A DNA stretch of 64,000 nucleotides from Enhygromyxa salina (GTDB taxonomy: Bacteria > Myxococcota_A > Polyangia > Nannocystales > Nannocystaceae): assembly GCF_000737335.2 (NCBI RefSeq), contig NZ_JMCC02000062.1:1-64000 (forward strand), in the 5' to 3' direction. A program made the translations under genes and the position numbers. This document shows positions 37,567-46,203 of the stretch, piece after piece. Numbering within the stretch: position 1 is the first letter of the stretch; each line of letters opens with the position of its first letter. The notes under the pieces are model-generated. The model saw only the letters and a list, made by a program, of their open reading frames with translations. It made no database searches and was not told the DNA's origin.

Positions 37567-39963
37567 ATGCCAACTCGTTCGCTGCCTACGATGATCCAGC
37601 CCAAGAATGCGCCCGCAAGCGGGGGAGAGGGCCTTGCCCGGGCTGGACACAGCTTGTTGATCACGCAGTGCTTGCAGAATGATTTCGTCAAGCCGATCGG
37701 GCGGTTTGACCCGATCCCGAACCAGCTCCACGTGGGTCACGCCGAGGCGCTGCGGCTGCTGGGTGAGACGCCGGCCGAAGGCCCGGTCGAGCGCATGATG
37801 CAGTGGGCCTACGCGCAGCCCGACGAGCTCGTGCGGGTCGTCCACATCCGCGATTGGCACGACCCCAGCCAGCCCGAGCAGCGCTCGCACTTGGCCCAAT
37901 TCGGCGAACACTGCATTCGCGACACGGAGGGTGCTCGGTTCGTGTTCACCGAGCCGCAGCGCCACGCCAAGGACATCGCGCTGATCAACTCGGTCACGCT
38001 CAACGACTTCGAGGGTACGGGCCTGACCGAGGTCCTCGCGCCCTACGGATCCGGCCCGTGCCGCGTCGGGCTGACGGGGGTCTGGACGGAGGCCAAGGTG
38101 CTGTTCCTCGCCTATGAGATCCGCACCCGGTTCCCTGAATTCGAGATCGCCGTGTGCTCCGCTCTGACGGCCTCGTCCTCGCGCCAGCACCACTTTCAGG
38201 CGCTCAGCCAGCTCGACCGGATCATCGGTGTTCAGGTGATCGACTCGGTCGGCGGCTTCATTGATTGGCTGGGCGGCGGCACCACCAACGCGCCGCTGCT
38301 TGGCCTGCGCGAGAAGTACCCGGTGATCGACGCGGGCGAGGCCCAGCTCGACCCGACCGACGCGATGCTGCTGCGCTTCTTGTTCCGCGACTGCAGGTCG
38401 GTCACGCTGAAGCTGCTCGGCGGTGGCTTCTCGGGCAACCTGGTGGCGGGGACCACCAGCGTGGATCTGCACGGTCACGAGCAGGTCCCGCACGTGGTCA
38501 AGATCGGCCCGCAAGACAAGATGGGCCGCGAGCGCACCAACTTCGAGCAGGTCCAAGACGTGATGGGCAACAACGCCCCGCAGATCAGCGACTTCGCCGA
38601 TCTCGATGACCGCGGCGCGATTAAATACCGCTACGCGTCCATGGGCGGCAGCTTCACCACCACATTTCAAAAGGAGTACCAGCGCGGCCTCGCGCTCGAG
38701 AAGGTCGAGCAGGTCATCAACACCGTCTACGGCGAGCAGCTGATGCGGCTGTACAAGGCCGCGACCCTGGAGTCTGGGGATCTGCTCGAGCACTACTTCT
38801 TCGCGCCCGAGCGGGCGCCGGGGGTCCAGCGCAGCGTCGAGCAGATCGTGGGTCACGAGGTCCCCGGCGACACGCTAGAGCTGCTGCCCGGCGTGGAGGT
38901 CACCAACCCGGCGGTGTTCTATCGGCGCACGCTCGCGCAGCTGCCCGCGCGCGCCCAGGATCGCTTCTATCAGGCCCACGTGCACGGCGACCTCAACGGC
39001 CAAAACATCGTGCTCGACGGCCACGACAACGTGTGGCTGATCGACTTTTTCCACACCCGCCGGGCCCACGTGCTCATGGACCTGGTCAAGATGGAGAACG
39101 ATCTGTTCTACATCTTCACTCCCGTGCAGACCGAGCACGAGCTGCGCGAGGCGTTCAAGCTCACCGACGCGCTGATCGATGTGCAGGATCTGTGGGCCGA
39201 GCTGCCCGCGCAGTGCCCTTCAACCTTGCCGCAGATGCAGCGAGCCTGGGCGACCCTGCGAATGCTTCGGGCCTACTACCGCAGGCTCGTGCACTCGGAC
39301 CGCGCGCCGCTGCAGCTGTTTGTGGCGATGCTTCGCTACGCTGGGCACACGCTGTCGTTTGACGAGCCAACCCCGCTGCAGCTCAAGTGGGCGCTGTACA
39401 CGGCGGCGCGCTGTGTCGACCGGGTGCAGGCAACGCTGACCGCCTCGACCCGGCTGCGGGTCGACTTTCTCGAGCTCGCCGATGAGGTGTCGAGCGGCGG
39501 GCCCGGCGGCCGCGTGGGGCTGACGGTGCTGCCCGGACGCCGCGACTGGCGACGACACCTGCGCGAAGATCTGGGCTCACTGCGCGAGGCCGGCGTCGAC
39601 GCCGTCGTCTGTCTGGTGCCCCACGAGGAGCTCGAGCGCTACGGTGTGCCGGAGCTGATCGACGCCTACCGCGACAGCGGACTCGCGACCCTGCACATGC
39701 CGCTGCTCGATCAAAAGGGCGCGAGCGCGGACAAGCTGCGCGAGGCGGCGGCCTGGGTTCAGGTCCGGGTCGCCGCCGGGCAGTCCGTGCTGGTTCACTG
39801 CGTCGGCGGGCTCGGCCGCTCGGGCATGGTCGCGGCGGCCTGGCTGCGCAGCCGCGGGGTCAGTGCCGACGACGCCCTGCAGATCGTGCGAGCCGCCCGG
39901 GGGCCGCGGGCGGTCGAGACCAAGATCCAAGAGCGCTGCGTTCGTACTCTCCGGTTTGGGTAA
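37567..39963 (+). CDS. Three-domain fusion: isochorismatase-like, kinase-like (APH fold) and dual-specificity phosphatase-like
   Basis: 798 aa. Residues about 28-235 are isochorismatase-like: SLLITQCLQNDFV (catalytic Asp39) and GLTGVWTEAKVLFLAYEI, where the family TExCV nucleophile Cys is Lys176. Residues about 275-620 are kinase-like: VPHVVKIGP (Lys312), HVHGDLNGQNIVLDG (catalytic loop, Asp475, Asn480) and VWLIDFFHT (metal Asp493), a pattern of APH-fold and TCAD9-like modules. Residues about 645-798 are a cysteine phosphatase: SVLVHCVGGLGRSGMVAAAWL (Cys745, Arg751) with an upstream VVCLVPHEEL as in dual-specificity phosphatases. No signal peptide. A TACCCT box (37552-37557) lies 9 nt before the ATG. 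Probably a cytoplasmic signalling or conflict-related enzyme; the substrate is unknown. Confidence 0.82.
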   Translation: MPTRSLPTMIQPKNAPASGGEGLARAGHSLLITQCLQNDFVKPIGRFDPIPNQLHVGHAEALRLLGETPAEGPVERMMQWAYAQPDELVRVVHIRDWHDPSQPEQRSHLAQFGEHCIRDTEGARFVFTEPQRHAKDIALINSVTLNDFEGTGLTEVLAPYGSGPCRVGLTGVWTEAKVLFLAYEIRTRFPEFEIAVCSALTASSSRQHHFQALSQLDRIIGVQVIDSVGGFIDWLGGGTTNAPLLGLREKYPVIDAGEAQLDPTDAMLLRFLFRDCRSVTLKLLGGGFSGNLVAGTTSVDLHGHEQVPHVVKIGPQDKMGRERTNFEQVQDVMGNNAPQISDFADLDDRGAIKYRYASMGGSFTTTFQKEYQRGLALEKVEQVINTVYGEQLMRLYKAATLESGDLLEHYFFAPERAPGVQRSVEQIVGHEVPGDTLELLPGVEVTNPAVFYRRTLAQLPARAQDRFYQAHVHGDLNGQNIVLDGHDNVWLIDFFHTRRAHVLMDLVKMENDLFYIFTPVQTEHELREAFKLTDALIDVQDLWAELPAQCPSTLPQMQRAWATLRMLRAYYRRLVHSDRAPLQLFVAMLRYAGHTLSFDEPTPLQLKWALYTAARCVDRVQATLTASTRLRVDFLELADEVSSGGPGGRVGLTVLPGRRDWRRHLREDLGSLREAGVDAVVCLVPHEELERYGVPELIDAYRDSGLATLHMPLLDQKGASADKLREAAAWVQVRVAAGQSVLVHCVGGLGRSGMVAAAWLRSRGVSADDALQIVRAARGPRAVETKIQERCVRTLRFG

Positions 39964-40024
39964 GCAGGCTCGGCCTCGCGGCGCCGTGTGTTGCGGCCCT
40001 GTACATTCCCACGCACTTGCTAAA

Positions 40025-41434
40025 ATGCGCGGCATGACGGCGGTCCCTCCCCCCGCTGCCGCTCCGGCAGCTCCCTCTTCCCCGGGCCGATCTCAGACGG
40101 CGCTCAGGGTCGTCGCAATCGTGCTCGCTGCGGCCGCGACCGTGGGGCTGGTGTTCGCGGCATTCTCCACGGCCGAGTTCGCGCAGCACCTCGATCGCCA
40201 AGTTCACGCCATTCATTGCTCGTTCATCCCCGGGGCCGAGGAGCCAGCGGGTGAGCAGGCCAGCGGCTGCGAGGTCGCGATGATGAGCCCCTACTCGTCG
40301 GTGCTGCGCACCAAGATCTGGGGCGGGCTGCCGATCGCGCTGCCGGCCATGGGCATCTTCGCGTTCTTGCTGTGGCGCGCGTTGGATTTGATCCTGCGTC
40401 AGCAAGATCAGCGCAAGGCCGCCGCCAACTTCTTGATCGCCGCGTCGGTGATCCCCGTCATCGCGAGCATGGTGATGGGCTACATCGCCGCGACCGAGCT
40501 CCACGCGGCTTGCAAGATCTGCATTGGCATCTACGGCAGCTCCGCCGCGGTGCTGATCGCCGCGGTGCTGTGTCGGCGCGCGGTCGTTCGTTCGGGCGGC
40601 GGGAGCGGGGCGGGGGCGGTCAAGGTCTGGCTGACGGGGGCGGCTCAGCTGGGCGCGTTCGTGGCGATTCCCGCGGGCCTGTACTTGCTGCTCGCGCCAG
40701 ATTTCTCGAGCTACCTGGGCAGCTGCGGGGCCCTGCGCGAGCAGGAAGATCCCTACGGCGTCATGATCGAGCTCAGTGACACCGGGAGCGCCGTCGATCG
40801 GGTTGACGCGATCGAGATCTTCGATCCCCTGTGTGCAGCCTGCCGCGGGTTCGAGCGGCGCCTCGACGCATCCGAGGTCGAGTCCAAGTTGCACCGCAAG
40901 GCGGTCCTGTTTCCGCTCGACAGCACCTGCAACTGGATGGTCTCGCGCTCGCTGCACCCGGGCGCGTGCACGGTCAGCAAGGCGATCCTGTGCGCCAAGC
41001 CAAACAAGCTGTCGCCGACGTCCGTCATCGACTGGGCGTTCGCCGAGCAAGAGAAGATCCTCGAGGCCAGCAAGGCCGACCCAGACGCTGCAGCGCGCAT
41101 GGTCACGGCCCAGTTCCCGACCCTGGCCGCGTGCTTGGGCTCGGCCGAGGTCGAGTCGCAGCTCAACAAGTCGCTGCGCTTCGCGGTCCGCAACTCGATC
41201 CCGGTGTTGACGCCGCAGCTGTACGTGGCCGGGGTCAAGGTCTGCGACGAAGACACGGACCTGGGCCTCGACTGGGCGCTCGCCCGAATGCTCGAGCTCG
41301 AGGCCGCGGGCAAGCTTCGCGGAGAGGCGCCGCCCGCCGTGCCCGAGCCCAAGCTCGAAGCACCGACGAAGCCAAAGGCCGCCAGCAAGACCCGCGACAA
41401 GTCAGGCGGCACCGCCAAGAAAGAGACCCCATGA
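40025..41434 (+). CDS. VKOR-family disulfide generator fused to a DsbA-like thioredoxin domain
   Basis: 469 aa. Four to five membrane helices; the VKOR domain has periplasmic cysteines (HCSFIPG...SGCEVAMMSPYSSV) and the quinone-side active site AACKICIGIYGSS (CxxC). It is followed by a thioredoxin-like domain (DAIEIFDPLCAACRGFERRLDASEV, CxxC; VLTPQLYVAG with the cis-Pro). VKOR reoxidises DsbA-like domains with quinone, so the fusion is a complete oxidative folding machine for exported proteins. A Lys/Ala/Pro tail ends the protein. Overlaps the next gene by 4 nt (ATGA). This is the first gene of a three-gene redox operon. Confidence 0.88.
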   Translation: MRGMTAVPPPAAAPAAPSSPGRSQTALRVVAIVLAAAATVGLVFAAFSTAEFAQHLDRQVHAIHCSFIPGAEEPAGEQASGCEVAMMSPYSSVLRTKIWGGLPIALPAMGIFAFLLWRALDLILRQQDQRKAAANFLIAASVIPVIASMVMGYIAATELHAACKICIGIYGSSAAVLIAAVLCRRAVVRSGGGSGAGAVKVWLTGAAQLGAFVAIPAGLYLLLAPDFSSYLGSCGALREQEDPYGVMIELSDTGSAVDRVDAIEIFDPLCAACRGFERRLDASEVESKLHRKAVLFPLDSTCNWMVSRSLHPGACTVSKAILCAKPNKLSPTSVIDWAFAEQEKILEASKADPDAAARMVTAQFPTLAACLGSAEVESQLNKSLRFAVRNSIPVLTPQLYVAGVKVCDEDTDLGLDWALARMLELEAAGKLRGEAPPAVPEPKLEAPTKPKAASKTRDKSGGTAKKETP

Positions 41435-42120
41435 TCGCCCTACGAATCGCCATCAGCTTGGCCGCGCTGGCCGTGCCCTCGTTTCTCGTCGGCCACTGGG
41501 TCAGCGCCGCAGAGGATCGCCTCGAGCAGCTCGAGACCAACCCCGGCGAGCAGGCCCAGGTCGCGGTCGCCGCCCAGGCCGACGAGGGCTACTGCAACGC
41601 CGGTCTGCGCCAGGTCCTGCGTCGGGTCTTGGCCAGCTGCGGCCTGGCCGGCGGCGACACCCGCGGGTGTCAGCCGATCGACGCCAAGAACGTCGCGACC
41701 ATGGAGGGCGAGGACTTCAACGCGTTGTTCCTGCCCTTGGTCGATCGCGCGAGCATCGTGCAGTTTGGCAAGGGCGACGCGGTCCTCGACGAGCGTGACC
41801 TCGCGCTGCTCGACGCAGCCTTCGCGGATCAGCGCGGCGCGAGCTACTTCTTGGTCGTCGCCCGCGCCTCGCCCGAGGGATCGCTCGAGGCCAACAGCGC
41901 GCTCTCGCAGGACCGCGCAGAGGCGGTGATGGAGCACCTGCGCCAGAATTTCCAAGATCCAGATCTCGACAAAGAGGTCGGGCTCTTGTGGCTGGGCGAG
42001 GAATTTGCCCAGCTCGACCAGAGCTTCTGTTCCTGGAATCGCAGTGGAGGAGCCGACGAATGCGAACCCGAACACATCAACCGCAGCGCGTTCGTGGCAT
42101 GGATCGACTGTCGGCTGTAG
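41431..42120 (+). CDS. Exported OmpA-like protein in the VKOR operon
   Basis: 229 aa. N-terminal anchor (LRIAISLAALAVPSFLVGHWVSA), a coiled segment, then cysteines (DEGYCNAGL, ASCGLAGG, RGCQPID) and an OmpA/MotB-like domain (IVQFGKGDAVLDERDLALLDAAFADQRGASYFLVVARASPEGSLEANSALSQDRAEAVMEHLRQNF). Late cysteines (QSFCSWN, DECEP, WIDCRL) bring the total to an even number, consistent with disulfides made by the neighbouring VKOR-DsbA protein. It overlaps the upstream gene by 4 nt and the TlpA-like gene by 22 nt. A peptidoglycan-binding role is likely from the fold. Confidence 0.75.
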   Translation: MIALRIAISLAALAVPSFLVGHWVSAAEDRLEQLETNPGEQAQVAVAAQADEGYCNAGLRQVLRRVLASCGLAGGDTRGCQPIDAKNVATMEGEDFNALFLPLVDRASIVQFGKGDAVLDERDLALLDAAFADQRGASYFLVVARASPEGSLEANSALSQDRAEAVMEHLRQNFQDPDLDKEVGLLWLGEEFAQLDQSFCSWNRSGGADECEPEHINRSAFVAWIDCRL

Positions 42121-42710
42121 TCGCCGTCATCGGCCTCGTGTCGGCGTGTGAGAGCGGAAAGTCCGAGCCGAATCCAGCCGGCTCGCGCAGCCGCTTCGAG
42201 GCCGTTGAGGCCGAGGCCGATCCTCGCTTCGCGCCCGATCAGTTTTGCGAGAACTGGCAAGCCGACGGCGGGCCAGCGTTCTCGCTTCCTCCGCTGGCCG
42301 GCGCCGCGGGTGCTGGGTCGGGCGCTGGGCCGGGCGCTGGGTCGGCCCGTTGGGTCAACGTCTGGGCGACTTGGTGTAAGCCCTGCATCGAGGAATTTCC
42401 GCGGATCGCTGATTGGACGGCCAAGCTCGCGGGGGCAGGGCACCGGACCGAGCTCGTGTTCATCTCTGTCGATGGCGCCGACGTGAACCTCGAGGAGTTT
42501 GCGAAGCTGCACCCCGAGGTCGCGGACACGCTGCAGATCAGCGACCCCGAGCAGCTGTCCGGTTGGCTCGAGGGGCTGGGGTTGCCGGCCAATGCGGTGC
42601 TGCCGATCCACCTGTTCGTGGACGCGGCCGGGCGCCTGCGATGTGTGCGGATGGGCGGGGTCGGGGCGGAAGACTTTCCTGGGGTCGAGCAGGTGCTCGG
42701 CTCGATCTGA
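42099..42710 (+). CDS. TlpA/ResA-like thioredoxin lipoprotein
   Basis: 203 aa. Lipobox VSAC (IGLVSACES) after a short signal; a Gly/Ala-rich linker (GAAGAGSGAGPGAGSA); then a thioredoxin-like domain with WVNVWATWCKPCIEEFPRIADW (CxxC redox site), FISVDGADVNLEEF and a cis-Pro region (LPIHLFVDAAGRL). TlpA-type proteins reduce specific periplasmic cysteines, for example in cytochrome maturation. Placed with an oxidising VKOR-DsbA protein it would supply the reducing counterpart. The ATG at 42099 overlaps the OmpA-like gene; ATG 42060 is an alternative. Confidence 0.85.
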   Translation: MDRLSAVVAVIGLVSACESGKSEPNPAGSRSRFEAVEAEADPRFAPDQFCENWQADGGPAFSLPPLAGAAGAGSGAGPGAGSARWVNVWATWCKPCIEEFPRIADWTAKLAGAGHRTELVFISVDGADVNLEEFAKLHPEVADTLQISDPEQLSGWLEGLGLPANAVLPIHLFVDAAGRLRCVRMGGVGAEDFPGVEQVLGSI

Positions 42711-43230
42711 GCCGCTCGCCGCGCCAACTCGTGGCAGTCGGTGCCAGCTCGCGCCAACCCGTCATCGGTCAGCCTGCTCGGAGTCGCGCCGCTAGCGAAT
42801 GCGTACAAGACGATCGGTGCACCCACCCCATGACGGCGTGCAGCCCCATGAGCTATGAATGTGCCGAGCGGACCGGCGCCGATGTGTGCTGAATGGATAG
42901 TTGGAGAAACAAGGTGTTTCGATCGGACTATTTTTGATCTGTTTTCAGCTAGCGAGGGCTTTCACTGCGGGAAGCGAACTTTCTCGCTCATCGGCACCAG
43001 CCGGCCAGCCAGAACGCGGCCCCCGGGCCGGTTGCTGCGCGTTCCCGCTCTGCGCGGGCGCGATTGCGCGGCGTCTTGGACCCGATCCACGCGGTGGTGG
43101 GCAAATTGGGACAGGCGCGAAGTAGCGACGCGCCGTTGGACACATCCGCGCAGATCATCATTGTGGCATTCTGGACCGCTCGGACAAATGTATGAATTCG
43201 TACTGGCGTTATTGTCCATACTGATCAATC
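42711..43230. other. Intergenic region, 520 bp
   Basis: No supported gene on either strand and no member of the dispersed repeat family. Composition becomes AT-rich around 42890-42960 and near 43190-43230. The only clear element is CATACT at 43217-43222, 8 nt before the ATG of the di-heme protein. Confidence 0.55.
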
Positions 43231-45966
43231 ATGGGGGCGATGGATCTTCGCAAGCTGGTGTTCCCCGTGGTTTCGGCACTTGCGCTCGTTGGTATCACCG
43301 GCCAGGCACGAGCATCGCAGCCAATGACCGCGTTCGAGAGCGGTCAGGTCAGGCCAATGGCGATTTCGCCCAATGGCCATCGGCTGTTCGTCGTCAACAC
43401 CCCCGACAACCGCCTCGAGATCTACGCGATCACCAATGCGGGCCTCGAGCACGAGGATTCGGTGCCGGTCGGGCTCGAGCCGGTCGCCGTCGCAGCGCGC
43501 AACAATCATGAGGTGTGGGTCGTCAACCACCTGTCAGACAACGTCAGCGTGGTCAACGTGGGTCCGCACGCCCACGTGCAGCGCACCTTGCTGGTGGGCG
43601 ACGAGCCCCGGGACATCGTGTTCGCCGGGCCTGGCAAGAAGCGGGCCTTCATCACCGCCGCCCACCGTGGGCAACACGCCCCCTTCGATCCCCAGCTGAC
43701 CACACCCAGCGTTGGGCGGGCGGATGTCTGGGTGTTCGACGCCAACCAACCCAGCGCGGCGCCCCTGACGATCGTCAACCTCTTTAGTGACACGCCGCGG
43801 GCGCTCGCCGTCAACGCCGACGGCTCGCGGGTCTATGCCGCGGCCTTCAACTCGGGCAACCAGACCACGGTCATCGCTCCGGCGTTGATCTCAGACGCGG
43901 GCGAGCAGGCTGGCGGGCTGCCGGGCCCAAACATCAACCATGCGGGCATCCCAGAGCCCGACAACGGCCTGATCGTCCGCTTCGATGGTGACCACTGGGT
44001 CGACGAGCTTGGCCGGGTTTGGGACGACTTGGTCAAGTTCGATCTCCCCGACAAGGACGTGTTCGTCATCAACGCCAACGGCGCCATGCCAGCGCTGCTG
44101 CCCGGCGCAGACGGCTTCTTCGCCAGCGTGGGCACAACCTTGTTCAACATGATCGTCAATCCGGTCAGCGGAAAGATCTACGTGACCAACACAGAGGCTC
44201 GCAACCACGTCCGGTTCGAGGGCCCGGGCATCTTCGCCGACACCACCGTCCGCGGGCACCTCGTCGACAATCGCATCACCGTGCTCGACGCCCAGGGCGT
44301 GCACCCGCGCGTGCTCAACAAGCACATCAACTACGACAATTGCTGCGCCCCGGCACCCAACGCCGAGACCGAGCTGAGCGTGTCGCAGCCCCTGGGCATG
44401 GCGACCACCAGCGACGGCGCGGTGCTGTACACGGCCGTGCTCGGCAACGACAAAGTCGCGATCTACTACACCGCCGAGCTCGAGGACGACAGCTTCTACC
44501 CCGACGCCTTCGACCAGATCCCCGTCAGCGGCGGCGGCCCGACCGGGCTGGTCCTCGACGAGGCCCATGATCGGCTCTACGTCATGACCCGGTTCGACAA
44601 CGGCATCTCGGTCATCGACACCGACGCCCTCGAGGAGATCGACCACCTGACCATGCACAACCCGGAGCCGGCGGATCTCATCGCCGGGCGCCGGGCGCTG
44701 TACGACGCCGCCGGGAGCTCGAGCCACGGTGACCAATCCTGCGCCTCGTGCCACATCTTTGGCGACAAAGACGACCTGGCTTGGGATCTGGGCAATCCCG
44801 ACGCCGACGTCATGGCAACGCCCGACAACATCCGCACCAACTTTGGGATCGGCGACATCGACTATCACCCCATGAAGGGCCCGATGCTGACCCAGAGCTT
44901 GCGCGGCCTGGACAACCACGGGCCGATGCACTGGCGCGGTGATCGAAACGGCGCTGGCGAGGAGCCAAGCGCCCAGCCTGACACGGGGGTCTACAGCGAA
45001 GTCGCCGCGTTCAACACCTTCAACGTCGCGTTCCCGGGTCTGCTCGGCCGCGACGAGCAGCTCAGCCCCGAGGACATGCAGGCGTTCACGGACTTCGCCT
45101 TGCAGCTCACCTACCCGCCCAACCCGATCCGCAACCTCGACAATTCGTTGACGCCCCAGCAGCAGGCGGGTCGCGACTTCTTCTTCAACAACCTGTCGGT
45201 GATCGTTGGTGATGAGCCACCGTTCACCTGCGAGAGCTGCCACCGCATCGACCCGCAGGCCAACGCCGAGTACGGCGTCGCGCGGCCTGGGTTCTTCGGC
45301 AGCGACGGCCAGCTCGTGCTGGCCGAGCTCGGTCAAACCCTCAAGATCCCGCAGATGCGCAACTTCTACACGCGGGTGGGCGCGTTCGGCATGGCCGGCG
45401 GTGACTTCTTCTTCAACGTCCCCGAGCGGCCCTTCTTCGACGACAGCCACCAGGGCGATCAGGTCCGCGGCTACGGCTACGCGCACGACGGCTCCAAGGA
45501 CCAGATCATGCGGATCTTCAACGGCTTCAGCTTCGCGCCAGGGGGCTTCCACGACCTCGAGACCATGCAGGAAGTCGCCAGCTTCTTGTTTGCGATCGAC
45601 ACCAACCTCGCGCCGGTCGTCGGCCAGCAGGTCACCCTGCGCAAACAAGACTTCAAGCCCCAGGCGTGGCCCGCCGTCAACGCCAGCATCAACCTGCTGC
45701 GCGAGCGAGCCAACGCCAACGAGTGCGAGCTCATCGCCAAGACCCGGCTTGGTCCGTTCGAGCTGGGCCTCTTCTACGAGGGCGGCGCCTACACGACGAG
45801 CTTCGTCAATCTGCCAAGCCTCAGCGACGCCCAAGTCCGCCTGCTGGCTCTGGGCGCCCCCGTGACCTACACCTGCGTCCCACCAGGCTCGGGCGAGCGC
45901 CTGGGCATCGACCGCGACGCCGACGGCATGCGCGACGGCGACGAACAACTATGGGGCCAATGGTAG
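43231..45966 (+). CDS. Exported beta-propeller protein with two c-type heme sites
   Basis: 911 aa. Signal peptide LVFPVVSALALVGITGQARA; residues about 40-480 are YVTN/lactonase-type propeller repeats (PMAISPNGHRLFVVNTPDNRLEIYAI, GLEPVAVAARNNHEVWVVNHLSDNVSVVNV, PTGLVLDEAHDRLYVMTRFDNGISVIDT). Two CxxCH heme motifs follow: CASCH at residue 504 and CESCH at residue 667, in a region resembling bacterial di-heme cytochrome c peroxidase/MauG proteins (SLRGLDNHGPMHWRGDRNG, TLKIPQMRNFYTRVGAFG). It is probably periplasmic or surface-exposed and works in electron transfer or cofactor oxidation. CATACT 8 nt upstream supports ATG 43231; ATG 43240 is an alternative. No cytochrome maturation genes are nearby. 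Confidence 0.83.
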   Translation: MGAMDLRKLVFPVVSALALVGITGQARASQPMTAFESGQVRPMAISPNGHRLFVVNTPDNRLEIYAITNAGLEHEDSVPVGLEPVAVAARNNHEVWVVNHLSDNVSVVNVGPHAHVQRTLLVGDEPRDIVFAGPGKKRAFITAAHRGQHAPFDPQLTTPSVGRADVWVFDANQPSAAPLTIVNLFSDTPRALAVNADGSRVYAAAFNSGNQTTVIAPALISDAGEQAGGLPGPNINHAGIPEPDNGLIVRFDGDHWVDELGRVWDDLVKFDLPDKDVFVINANGAMPALLPGADGFFASVGTTLFNMIVNPVSGKIYVTNTEARNHVRFEGPGIFADTTVRGHLVDNRITVLDAQGVHPRVLNKHINYDNCCAPAPNAETELSVSQPLGMATTSDGAVLYTAVLGNDKVAIYYTAELEDDSFYPDAFDQIPVSGGGPTGLVLDEAHDRLYVMTRFDNGISVIDTDALEEIDHLTMHNPEPADLIAGRRALYDAAGSSSHGDQSCASCHIFGDKDDLAWDLGNPDADVMATPDNIRTNFGIGDIDYHPMKGPMLTQSLRGLDNHGPMHWRGDRNGAGEEPSAQPDTGVYSEVAAFNTFNVAFPGLLGRDEQLSPEDMQAFTDFALQLTYPPNPIRNLDNSLTPQQQAGRDFFFNNLSVIVGDEPPFTCESCHRIDPQANAEYGVARPGFFGSDGQLVLAELGQTLKIPQMRNFYTRVGAFGMAGGDFFFNVPERPFFDDSHQGDQVRGYGYAHDGSKDQIMRIFNGFSFAPGGFHDLETMQEVASFLFAIDTNLAPVVGQQVTLRKQDFKPQAWPAVNASINLLRERANANECELIAKTRLGPFELGLFYEGGAYTTSFVNLPSLSDAQVRLLALGAPVTYTCVPPGSGERLGIDRDADGMRDGDEQLWGQW

Positions 45967-45972
45967 CCGCCT

Positions 45973-46070
45973 GAGCCCAACCCGCCCCAAGGAGCGAAGC
46001 GACCAGGTGTCAGCGGGCGGTCCAAGCCCGACCCGCCCAAGGACCGAAGGACGACACGTGAGTGGAGCGC
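45973..46070. repeat. Two-unit tandem repeat next to the dispersed repeat
   Basis: Units of about 50 bp starting at 45973 and 46024 share agcccRacccgcc, caaggaScgaag and a following gac. The ggagcgaagcgacc block also occurs in the dispersed family, so this may be a related or decayed copy. Confidence 0.55.
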
Positions 46071-46084
46071 CCCCCGGTGCCTGC

Positions 46085-46200
46085 AGGTGGTCAGACGAGA
46101 GCCCCCTTCTAGGGGGCCACACATACGCCCGCAAACAAACACCCCATTGGGAGCGAGCGAAGCGAGTGACCGCGAAGTGCGAAGGCGGCTGTGGGGGTAA
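46085..46200 (+). repeat. Dispersed intergenic hairpin repeat, copy 2
   Basis: Begins with the hairpin gcccccttctagggggc, then ccacacatacg, gcaaacaa, gggagcgagcgaagcg and ggcggctgtgggggt. It fills the space between two convergent genes, where it could terminate both transcripts. Confidence 0.85.
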
Positions 46201-46203
46201 TGG

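Noticed and set aside
37567..39963. Two separate genes accidentally read as one
   Set aside because: The frame is uninterrupted for 798 codons, linkers are short, and no internal start with a promoter or ribosome-binding site separates the domains.
42855..43511. A 218-codon frame overlapping the start of the di-heme gene
   Set aside because: Composition is not protein-like, it overlaps a clear gene by 280 bp in another frame, and it has no domain.
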